From Bolinopsis microptera (lineage: Eukaryota > Ctenophora > Tentaculata > Lobata > Bolinopsidae): 64,000 nucleotides of DNA. A model generated the notes under the pieces. The model did not search any database. It saw only the letters and a list, made by a program, of their open reading frames with translations, and was not told the origin of the DNA. Below, in pieces: positions 54,791 through 64,000 of the stretch (its first letter is position 1; the number at the start of each line of letters is the position of its first letter). The position numbers and the translations under genes are program-made. The DNA is taken from positions 21,480,837-21,544,836 of the forward strand of contig NC_087073.1 of assembly GCF_026151205.1 (NCBI RefSeq), in the 5' to 3' direction.

Positions 54791-57700
54791 TTTATATATA
54801 CTTATAGTAAGATATACAAGGAATTAAACAGGAATTAAACAGGAATTAAACAAAATTGGGTCAAACGGCAGATGCCGTGTCTGACCAATATAGGAATAGA
54901 AGGTTTAATATTCAAAACTACCCCAATGTAACGAATAACCAAACAAGGTGGTAAAAGTAGATAGCCATGTAAAAGAATATAGCACAGATAGCACAGTCGT
55001 ATGCAGAAAAAACTCAGCCAAGAGCACTCAACAATGACAAAGAAAGTATCATACAATGTCCACACACTTATCAAAATATACAAAACACGTCATTCATTCA
55101 GTATTTTTCTTCGGGAACCTCCGTTCATCGACCTTATTTTAAAAACGTCCAATGTCTCTAATTGTTGTTGAGTCGTCGAAGATTTCTCCCGGTTCTTCTC
55201 TCATTACTAACAGGTCCCTCGTTCGTTGATGCAGGTTTTTGCGTAGGTCTTCGTATAGGGGGCATTCGTAGAGGATGTGATGCTCATCTTCTATCACTGG
55301 ATAGGCCCCTGGTAGCTCATAGAGAAGATCTAACAAGTCATCGTCACTTGAGCAGCAATGTCTGCAGGCCCGATGTTTTATGTTAAACCGCTTTTTGCCG
55401 TAGCGACCAGTTTCAACGTTAAAGCGGTGGGAGCTGCTTCTGAATTGCGCGATCTTCTTTGAGCAGTTAGGTTTAAGATCAAGGGCTAGATACGTCTCTT
55501 GAGCAAACTTTCTCTTCACTAAGTTGTAGAACGATAGTTTTCTGTTAGATGTCCTTTCTGTTTCCCATGAGTTTATAAACCACTTTTGCAAACTCTTTCT
55601 AATCTGGCTTGGTCTTAATCCTTGGTTTCTCTCTGATGCCTCGATGGTTTCTTGCATCTGCTCGAGAGTGGAGAACCAGCTCAGGTTTAGGGTCGCCTGC
55701 TCTTCGAAAGCGTGTCTAGCAAAGCAGTCACGACCGTCTACAACCATTTGTTCAAGTCTTTCTTTGTAGTTGAACACTTGCTTTGATAGCGTGATGCCTA
55801 GTGGATGCCTGCCTGTGTCACCCCATATCGCAGCATTGGATGTTGACTTCCTCACCCCTAAGGTCCATTTCAAAAGAGACAGATGAAAGTTCTCTAGGGG
55901 GTCCCTGGCAATGAGTGTACACACGTTTCCTGTTTCTGGTGTGGTGCTCGTGTTTGTGGGGAAGTTGCGGAACAGAGCTGTGCTTGGCAGCCACACTTGG
56001 CAACCATACGACACCACAGGTACAATAAGTGTATCATATAGCTTGAACAGTATAGATTTCCTGATGTGGCGGGTATCAATGTAGCTTTTCAAAGAGAAAT
56101 AACTTCTTAATGCTTTTTGCCTCAGCTTTTGTTGTGTTAGCTTAAGTGATCCGCTCAGAGTAAATGTAATGCCAAGGTAACAGTACTCTCTCCCGGAGGG
56201 GATCTGTTGTTCTCCCAGTTTGAACTCATGACTTTCCTTCAGATGCCTTCCTGTTGGGTTAAACACAAGGACTGAAGTTTTTCCAACGTTTACTGTCAGG
56301 CCCCATTCTGAGCAGTAATTGTTTAGGACATCAAGCATTTGTTGAAGACTGTGTTTGTTGAGGGCTAGAAGGACAAGGTCGTCTGCCCATAGCAGATGAG
56401 TTATATCTGTATCATTTAGGACAGGGACTTTCACTCCTTCGATGTTGTTGAGATCATGTGAAAGCTGGTGGACAAAGCATTTAAACAGTTCAGGGGACAT
56501 GGGGTGTCCTTGCTCGGTACCACATATTATGTCGATCTTCTGTGACAGCTTGTCTAGTAGCTTCACTTTGGCTGAGGAGTTTGAGTACATGAACTTAATG
56601 CACTCAAAGAATCTCCCTTGAATACCCATTTTCCACAACTTGTATAGGAGTGCCTCACGACAGATGGAATCAAACGCTTTGGCAAAATCGACAAAGCATG
56701 TGTATAGCCTTTGGCGTTTCTTGGTGACATACTTTTCCACGCAGGTTGAAAGTGTGAAAATGTGGTCTGCTGTCTGTGCGTCTTTACAGAAACCTAGTTG
56801 GTTGGCTGTATCAGGATCACATTGATCACGGAATGATATCAATCTTTTCAGCAATATGCTTGCAAAGAGCTTTCCGAGATTGCTCGCTACAGCGATGGCT
56901 CTGTAGTTGTTTGGATCATAGATATCACCTTTTTTGTGTAGTGGTGTAACTACTGATGAAGTCCATGGGTAAATTGATAGGCTTAGGCAGTGGTTGAAGA
57001 GGTTGAGGACTGCTTTGAGCATGGATCGTGTTGAGGCTTTGAAGAATTCATTAGAAATTAGATCTTCGGAAACTGCCTTTCCTTTTTTAGTGGCCTTAAT
57101 GCAAGCACACAGCTCTTCCATCTTTATATCTTGATCCAAAAGCTTGGTCAGGTCGTCACAAATGTTGTTTTTCTGCATCTTTGACTGTAGCTCTGCGATC
57201 TTAGAGTCTTTGATGTTCTTTTTGCCGTAAAGTTCACTGAAGAACTTGCAAAAGTTGATCATATCGAAGGCATCAAGACTGGTTGCAGGCGATTTTGTAT
57301 TTTTAAGAGCTTTGAAGGATTTCCAGCAGATGTTGTTCCCTGTTTCTATGTCCTTGCAAAGCTTCTCAAAGAATTCTGATCGCTTATGTCTGATCATCTT
57401 TCTATATTGTCGCCGAGTGTCGTAATAAGAGTCCCTGAGGAGCTTGTCCAATGGGGATCTTCCATACTTTTTTGCTAGAATGTTGAGTGTCCTCTTAAGA
57501 CGGATACATTCACTGTCAAACCATGCCATTTTTGGCTTCATTCGACTCTTCTTTTTGGTGCTACCATATTTATTATGTCTCGGCCCTTTCTGACGACTTG
57601 AGGCGTTTTTTCGGGGCATCACTTGTTCAGCAACCTGATGATACAGCTCAACAATTTGGTTGTTAAGGTTAAGAACGTCTTGATGGGTTTTGCATGAACT

Positions 57701-58123
57701 TGTAGCCAGAGTTTCCGTCTTTTCTTTTATACTAGGGTCACCCATAGCTAGCAAGAATTTGAGCTCAGCATTATCCTCACATGGCCATTTGTACTTCCTG
57801 GGCGCGTCCTCGAGGTCACGCAGTATTTCTTCTGAAAGGGTTATGTTGTGTCTCAAGCTAAGTGTTGTGACAGAGGGTTTGTGATCGGAGAATTTGCTCA
57901 AATCAAGGACTCTAAAACTCTTAACGATCGCTTTTATGTCAGCTCCTACAGCAACATAGTCTACAACGCTAGCTCCGCCATAATTCACCGATGTGAATTC
58001 CCCTAAGGAATCGCCAAGTACGCTGCCGTTTAGGATGGTTAGATTTGCACAGGCCAGAAAGTCAAGGAGTAACTTTCCTCTAGGATTAACCATCTGGTCC
58101 TTGCTAGAACGATCAAGTGGCAA
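54790..58123 (-). mobile_element. Non-LTR retrotransposon, 5'-truncated, with a 994-codon open frame
   Basis: The frame at 55139-58123 is uninterrupted. It opens inside the APE-type endonuclease: GEFTSVNYGGASVVDYVAVG then SDHKPS at about residue 80. The reverse transcriptase has motif A FVDFAKAFDS (~475), a GHPMSPELF-type motif B and WADDLVLL (~580, usual YADD). The C-terminal region has a Cys/His cluster (CRHCCSSDDD, ~924) and EDEHHILYECPLY. The 5' end of the element is missing; a stop lies just upstream. The 3' UTR runs to ~54800 and ends in three copies of tttaattcctg next to (TA)n. The intact frame suggests fairly recent insertion, but without the full endonuclease it cannot be autonomous. 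Confidence 0.9.
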
Positions 58124-58379
58124 GCTCAGAATTCAAGATAACCGAGTGACAAAGCAATATACCTTTCTCGCTTGCCTGTGACTATGAGTATGAGTATGAG
58201 AGGCAGATCGTAGTAATATACTGATAGTGATAACATAAGCTGTGAGCAGATACGTAGCTCCTGGGAGACAATACAACAGGCAAAGACAATACTTGTGACT
58301 TGACTCACGTTGTCCATTGTTTGTTGTTAATGTTAATGAACTGACCCCACTTGCGAGCGTGCTAAATCACTCTACACTC
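58124..58379. other. Spacer between the two LINEs
   Basis: No recognised coding sequence. A short (atgagt) tandem repeat lies at ~58182-58196. Confidence 0.5.
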
Positions 58380-60760
58380 GATTTTTCTAAAAGAGCCCCT
58401 GAAGTTAACCATTAACCCTCATTCTCAAATCTGATCCCAACCCTAACTTAATCACTTACCACTAGTACTTACTACTTGGGTTACTTGGGTTGGGTTCCGA
58501 GCTAGAGTGCTACCAGGCCAAGAATGTCTTGCATCTCCACCGCCAAATAGTAGCGCGACAGGGACACGTGCCACCGGCCCACTCCAGCATTGAGTTCCTG
58601 TTCTGTCCAGTGTACCCAGGTGTTGGTGGAGTGTCAGGGAATTCATTGAGGAAAGCATCAAGAGCAGGTTTGAAAGTGGTCAAGGTTAGGAGGGACTTGA
58701 TGGTAGGAGGGACCACGTTGTACAGAGCAGAGGCTCTAGAGGCAAAGGAGTTGAACCTCAGGTTATTGACACTAGTGTACTTGGAGGACCCTAGTGGTCG
58801 TATACACGTAGTTCCGTATCATGAGGTCTCGCGGAAGTTGATGTTCATACTGTTTGGAGCATCAGCAAGATTGTTATAGATCTTCCAAACTAGGATGATA
58901 GTGTATCTCTCACGCCGCCTCTGAAGGGAGTACATAGACAGGCGACGGAGGCGTTCCCAGTAGTAGAGACTTCCAAGACCCTGGATTCTAGCAGTGAAGG
59001 ATCGTTGAACTGCTTCGAGTTTGATAATTTCGCACTGCATGTGAGGAGACCACAGAGGACAGCAGTATTCCAGATGAGATCGTACGTAGGACTTGTACAG
59101 GAGCATCATGGTCGCTACATCCCTGGAGATGAAGGTGCGTAGCACCCAGCTACTGCATACTGCTAGCCATGTTTCTGGCTTTGGCAGACTTCATCGCTAT
59201 GTGAGTGCGCCAGTTGAGGTCTGGGTCGATATAGACACCCAGGTCCTTCACGTGGTAAGAGTCTCTCCAGATGGTAAGATGTAGGGCTGCTTCAAGTCCG
59301 GTAGTTCACCGTGTTGTAGAAGCTGGAACTTTTCCTCGTTAAGCTCCATGTTGTTAGCATCAGCCCAATTCACAACCGAGGGAAGATCTTTTTGGAGAAG
59401 GATGCGATCGATATGGGAAGATATATCTTTGTGGAGCTTCGAGTCATCTGCAAACACTTTGATCTTGCTGTGCTTGACTACGGAGAAGATGTCGGTAGAG
59501 CACGTCAGCATTTTTGTCGAGGTTGAGATCGCAGATTATATCCTCGATGTGATGGAGAAGCTCAGTGAGGCAGTTCTTTTCTTTTTGGAAACCGTGCTGA
59601 TCAGGGTTGAACATGTTGTTGCGTTCAAGGAAGCTGACCATCTGGTTGCACATGATGCGTTCACAGAGTTTGATGAGGTGAGTGGTTAGGGAAACCGGCC
59701 TGTAGTTAGCGGCTACAGCCTTGCTCCCCTTCTTGAAGATAGGGATGATACTCTGGGAGCGGAACATCTCAGCGATGTCCGAAGTATCAAAAGATAGCTG
59801 CCAGAGCTTGGCTATAGTGGGAGCTAGAGCGTCCTTGCATTCCCGCAAGATGAGAGCAGGGAACTTGTCTGGTCCTGGAGCGGAGAACCTCCCTGTTTCC
59901 TTGATAGCACTAAGGACGTCGTCAACCGAGAAGGTGATGTCGGAGAGTTCTTCTGTATGCCCTTTTTCGTCAGGGATGTTATCGGGGTTGACGTTTTCAG
60001 GGTTACTGAAAGCTTTCTGGTACTGGTTCTGAAAGATGTTGCCCATAATAGTGGGATCGCACTGGAGGTTGTTAGCATCATCGGCGAGAGGTCGAACAGG
60101 CGCCTTGAACTTTGCCGATTTCTTAGCGTAAGAATAAAACGCCTTGGGATTGATCTTCATCTTAGCTAACGCAGCTATCTCCTGTCGGAGCCGTTCTTGT
60201 TTGATGTCTTCCCTTATAAGAATTTCGATGTTATCACGTTCGCTGTTGAGGTTATCGAGTTTAACGCTGTTCCGTGGAGTTCTAACACCATGCTTTATAG
60301 CATTGATCCTGGCATTAAGACGGCGCTTCTTACGAATAAGTTCCCTTCTGGGCTTGGGAATGGAGGATTGTGAGGACACTTGGATGTTTTTGCTGTGCGA
60401 GGGAGCGTGCTTAGAGCATATGATTCATGAACGCTACCTTGTTTTCAAACAATGTCCAAGCTGTATCTACTACACACTAACAAAAGCATATGCTGAAACC
60501 TTAACCCTAACGAGAAATTAGACCAACTTCCTTGTTCGGTCATATCACATGCAATCGAAACAGTTTTTCGCCAGGAGGGCATTTTCAATATTTTTAACCC
60601 TATTATATTTTTGTATCACGCCGTGACTCCAATTGTTGTTTCATTGATTAGTTAAAGGGTGATACTCGTTACTGGGCCGCGCTCAGCCTGTCATTCCGCC
60701 TAATCTCTATTGTTTACCAATATTAAAGCCTGGGGTCCTCAGGTAAGATACTCGTAAAAT
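58380..60760. repeat. Dispersed composite repeat, copy B, split by a LINE
   Basis: 58420-58455 (aatctgatcccaaccctaac) resembles copy A at 20135-20160. The match resumes at 60474 with aacaaaagcatatgctgaaa and telomere-like ttaaccctaac. At 60660-60745 it continues with the reverse complement of copy A's left end. The LINE at ~58460-60470 sits in the break. Confidence 0.6.
58460..60470 (-). mobile_element. Decayed CR1/Jockey-type LINE, truncated and internally deleted
   Basis: Minus-strand fragments in several frames: 60379-59444 (N-terminal RT: ETGRFSAPGPDKFPALILRE, FKKGSKAVAANYRPVSLTT), 59511-59248 (FADDSKLHKDI, the YADD equivalent) and ~59145-58500 (SYVRSHLEYCCPLWSPH). The step from DLNLDKNADV straight to the FADD segment, with a frame change, shows loss of the motif A-B region. 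The endonuclease half is absent. Non-functional. Confidence 0.85.
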
Positions 60761-60935
60761 ATTTGTTCCAAATATTAGACCGTCGACGAGTCCAACTCGG
60801 CGCGCGTCCTGATAAGTTATAAACCTTGTCACTTGTACACAACCTTGTTGTAGGTTTACAACCTACCAAAACGCGCGCCGAGTTGGACTCGTCGACGGTC
60901 AATATATGGCACAGATATTTTACGAGTATCACCCG
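60745..60935. repeat. Stem-loop element with ~60-nt arms
   Basis: 60778-60806 and 60872-60900 are exact reverse complements over 29 bases, with core gtcgacgagtccaactcggc. The match extends outward, imperfectly, to gatactcgtaaaatat / atattttacgagtatc at 60747-60762 and 60917-60932. The ~65-base loop has its own small palindrome (aaccttgttgtaggttt). CpG-rich, unlike its surroundings. Confidence 0.9.
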
Positions 60936-61981
60936 TTAATTATAAACCCAGCGATTCATTTGAAAACCGGCCTCCTTCATCCTTGCTCCTCGGCTGATTA
61001 CAGATTACGTAATCTTACGTAGTAGCGTAATTTTGTCTTTGATACAATAACTATATGTAAAATTGATTACGGAGGGGGATGGGGTTTAAAATTTTCCAAA
61101 AAGTGATTACGTAATATGTGAACGACCTTTGCTTGTTGCTATACATGATACAACATGTATCACTATCAACTCGTCATTTATGATTTATTGATTATATTTA
61201 TTCAAGCCGATCAGGCGTGAAAAATAAAAATGCACGGCGTCCGGCAAAAGCAAAAAAGGCTTATACTACAACGTTGTTCCCAGCGTTTCAAAATTAACTT
61301 TAACGAACATATTTCTAATTTATAATATCAAGTTTAACGAATTTATTTCAATCAGTATCAAAATAAAATGTTGTGATCAGTGATATCGGTCGCGCGCGCG
61401 AATCACTAATTACAATATAGCACTACGACGGTAAATAACTTTGCGGAGCAAAACGTGGCGCTTGGCAACCTGGATCATATATTTCTGTAATATGTAATAC
61501 GTGTTTTATTACGTTAAAGGTTGTTCATCCAGTCAAATGATTTTGTAGTCGAATGCAACATTTTTACTACTTAACGACTATTTTTCTTGCTAATACTATA
61601 TTAAAAATCGATTGAAGTCAACTCCGTATTTCCTGGTCTAATATCAGCATTGCTTTTTTGTTTTAATAAAATATTGAGTTAACTGCCAGTTCATATTGAT
61701 GAAAACTCGCATTTGCAGTTATTTTACAATCTTTAGTTTATGTTGTTATTCACGGATGTTTAAACCTGAAACACTAAATACCAAATGTGATCTATTTCCA
61801 GAAGATCGGTCTTTTTGAAAGGTACATCAGTCTCTTTTATTTTATTTTATCGAATATCTCCTATTTGTTCATCAAGCATAAGACTAATTGATTCCCGTTA
61901 TTATTGTTTAGAGAAACTGGGATACCTTTAAATGCATACCTTTAAAGTTTTTAATTCGAACGATTTCAGGACCACAAAGAT
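60936..61981. other. Upstream region of the exchanger gene
   Basis: AT-rich. No ORF of note. A cgcgcgcg run lies at ~61392. The tract cgatttcag ends at 61969, twelve bases before the exchanger ATG. Confidence 0.5.
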
Positions 61982-64000
61982 ATGGGGAAACCTGGTCACG
62001 TGGTAAACAAAATATTATTGCTGACTGTTTGTCTGGTTTTAACGAGGGCTGCGAGTATAGACCCACCCGAGAGTGGCTCCATTCTCTTCAAGTTTGTAGA
62101 AAGGTCTGCAGGTGATGATCACGATCACACAGCCGATGATCATGAAGATAAAATTCCTCACAGTGCAGACCCACTCGACAGTGGCCTGGGCTCCATTCTC
62201 TTTCTGTCAGGAACTTTCCTGATTGGGGCTGTATCAAGACACATAATCAACAAGATCGGCTACAATATTCCCTACACTGTGGTACTCTTGGCTATTGGAA
62301 TGTTGATAGGTGCCCTATTCAAACACTGGGAGAAGGAATTTCATGGGTATGCCGGAATGATACACATAGATCCTCATCTCCTGATGTTTACGTTTCTTCC
62401 TGTCTTGCTATTTGAATCTGCATTCTTGCTCGATATTCATGCCATCAAAAAGTCTATCGGGCAGATTCTAGTTCTAGCGTTACCCGGTTACATAGTTACC
62501 TCGGCAACAACTGCAGTTGTGGTCTATTACATATTCCAATACGACTGGTCCTGGAATACCTCTATGATGGTAGGTGCTATACTGAGTGCTACAGATCCAG
62601 TGGCGGTAGTCGCACTTCTGAAGAGCAGTCCTGGCGGTAAAGACGTTCACCACCTATCGATTGTTATAGAAGGCGAGTCACTGCTGAACGATGGAGCAGC
62701 TATAGTTTTGTTTAACATTTTTCAGAACAACGCCATGAAACCCTGCCCCGGGGAGACATACTTCTGTGAAATAGGGAAAGTGTTAACAAATTTCACAGCC
62801 GAGCAGTTCTGTGACCCAAACCGGCTCAATTACTTGAATTGTACTGAACCACTTCGTATCAACAAACAAATGTGCACTGATTTGACCGTGGAAGAGATTT
62901 TAATAGATATAGCCGTGAAAGTGTTAGGAGGGCCTTGTTTTGGGATAGTAATGGGTTATGTGTTTGTCTTCTGGCTAGGAAAGGTCTTTAACGACTACTT
63001 GACCGAAATAACAATCACAGTCGGATCTCCATATTTGGTGTACTACATCAGTGAGATGTTCCTTCAATCGTCCGGGGTGCTGTCGGTAGTTTTGTTTGGA
63101 TGTGTAGTCAACATGAATAAAATGAACATAAGTCCAGAAATCGAAGCTTTCTTAAACAAATTCTGGGAACAGATGGGTTATCTGGTGAATACAATAATAT
63201 TCCTGGTGGTTGGAATGATCATAACATTCTCAGCTCTAGAGAATATAGAAGTGACCGACATAGTGTACCTTGGCGCATTGTACGTAGGGGTGGCTGCCTC
63301 CAGATCATTGATGCTGATGTTTTTCCATTGCGTCCTTTCCAGGACAGGGTACGGAAGTACCTGGCAGTCAGCATCTGTCCTGATGTGGGGTGCTCTAAGA
63401 GGAGCTGTTTCTCTGGCACTAGCTCTTCAAGTGAATCACAATGCGGGATTCTGTAAGGCGATGAGAAGCAAGATACTGTTCTTTGTTTCAGGGATCGTCG
63501 TGCTAACTTTACTTATCAACTCGACGACATTCAACCAAGTTCTGTCAATACTAGGATTTTGTCATATCTCTAAAGCTAAAAAGGTGGCAGTAGATTCTGC
63601 TGCCACGATAATAATGGAAGCAATGAAAAAGGAACTGCATTCCCTAAAACAGGATGATAAACACACGGATAGCAGCTGGGAAGAAGTTAAGAAGATATGT
63701 TACATAGATACGATCTACAACACAGAAAAAGATATTTTGACGAATAGGCGGGAGATAGAGAAATTACACGATCAGGTGACTGCGTGCAATAACTGTTCCA
63801 CTAAAGTTGCAGTACCGCTTACAAGGGCAGAACTGAGCGAGTTTTATGATGAATCTAGGTCTAGGGTGTTCAAAGCTTTTAAGATAAGTCTCTGGAAACA
63901 GTTCGATCACGGGTTGTTGAGTAAGCCGGCGCTGCGGTTTCTAGACGACATGTGTGATCAAACACTAGACATTCGAGACAAGTTCATCGAGCTATCTGAG
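61982..64000 (+). CDS. Na+/H+ exchanger, SLC9C (sperm-NHE)/SOS1-like, 5' part; runs off the right edge
   Basis: Open for 673 codons with no stop or intron up to the window end. A likely signal peptide (ILLLTVCLVLTRAAS) precedes an acidic His/Asp-rich segment. The transporter core spans ~70-500, with FLPVLLFESAFLLD, ATDPVAVVALLK and IEGESLLNDGAAIVLF (the DP and ESLLNDG ion-site motifs of SLC9), and WGALRGAVSLALAL. An unusual Cys-rich luminal insert lies at ~255-305 (CPGETYFCEIGK ... CTDLTVEEI). After the core, SRSRVFKAFKISLWKQFDHG resembles the region following the core in SLC9C and plant SOS1 rather than SLC9A. In SLC9C a voltage-sensor and cyclic-nucleotide-binding domain would follow; these lie outside the window. 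The start was chosen for the signal peptide and the acceptor just upstream. Confidence 0.85.
   Translation, partial: MGKPGHVVNKILLLTVCLVLTRAASIDPPESGSILFKFVERSAGDDHDHTADDHEDKIPHSADPLDSGLGSILFLSGTFLIGAVSRHIINKIGYNIPYTVVLLAIGMLIGALFKHWEKEFHGYAGMIHIDPHLLMFTFLPVLLFESAFLLDIHAIKKSIGQILVLALPGYIVTSATTAVVVYYIFQYDWSWNTSMMVGAILSATDPVAVVALLKSSPGGKDVHHLSIVIEGESLLNDGAAIVLFNIFQNNAMKPCPGETYFCEIGKVLTNFTAEQFCDPNRLNYLNCTEPLRINKQMCTDLTVEEILIDIAVKVLGGPCFGIVMGYVFVFWLGKVFNDYLTEITITVGSPYLVYYISEMFLQSSGVLSVVLFGCVVNMNKMNISPEIEAFLNKFWEQMGYLVNTIIFLVVGMIITFSALENIEVTDIVYLGALYVGVAASRSLMLMFFHCVLSRTGYGSTWQSASVLMWGALRGAVSLALALQVNHNAGFCKAMRSKILFFVSGIVVLTLLINSTTFNQVLSILGFCHISKAKKVAVDSAATIIMEAMKKELHSLKQDDKHTDSSWEEVKKICYIDTIYNTEKDILTNRREIEKLHDQVTACNNCSTKVAVPLTRAELSEFYDESRSRVFKAFKISLWKQFDHGLLSKPALRFLDDMCDQTLDIRDKFIELSE

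Noticed and set aside
59348-60169. Plus-strand ORFs opposite the decayed LINE
   Set aside because: Shadows of the minus-strand LINE frames.

Overview
The window is nuclear DNA from an animal. It is AT-rich, genes have GT–AG introns, and much of it is transposons and simple repeats. The recognisable genes are metazoan: a SET1/COMPASS methyltransferase, a MYST acetyltransferase of Tip60 type, an ASCIZ/ATMIN-like LC8-binding zinc-finger protein, eIF4E-transporter (4E-T), and an SLC9C/SOS1-like Na+/H+ exchanger. No vertebrate-specific feature is seen. An early-branching invertebrate such as a cnidarian would fit, but the sequence alone does not settle the phylum. Exon coordinates were worked out by eye from splice signals, reading-phase continuity and homology.

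Layout. 0.1–5.6 kb (minus): SETD1-type gene, 14 exons, with its catalytic SET end beyond the left edge. 5.9–7.4 kb (minus): intronless ATMIN-like gene. 12.0–14.0 kb (plus): a tandem pair of four-helix membrane proteins whose 3' halves are nearly identical. 15.6–17.7 kb (plus): complete five-exon KAT5/Tip60 gene. 17.7–23.8 kb: intergenic, with a LINE remnant, a hAT-like MITE and dispersed repeats. 23.9–51.7 kb (plus): complete EIF4ENIF1 (4E-T) gene, about 17 exons. One 6.9-kb intron is packed with foldback and TIR elements. An 11.4-kb intron contains, on the opposite strand, a complete 27-exon gene for a 1,583-residue cell-surface receptor (immunoglobulin-like, CCP-like and ephrin-receptor-like domains, one membrane helix). 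54.8–60.8 kb: two LINE retrotransposons on the minus strand, one with a 994-codon open frame and one decayed and inserted into an older repeat. 62.0–64.0 kb (plus): the 5' part of the SLC9C-like exchanger, open to the window edge.

Functional themes. SETD1 and KAT5 are chromatin enzymes, ATMIN-like is a DNA-damage/transcription factor, 4E-T acts in mRNA repression and P-bodies, and the nested receptor is probably for surface recognition. They look like neighbours rather than a pathway. The most interesting points are: (1) a consensus splice acceptor only 2–12 bases upstream of the first ATG in five of eight genes, which suggests spliced-leader trans-splicing; (2) the nested receptor gene, with a 197-codon module of three symmetric phase-1 exons repeated about every 0.9 kb; (3) a TIR element with an exact 17-bp target duplication and no transposase; and (4) a 1.37-kb TTAA-bounded foldback nested in a larger element.
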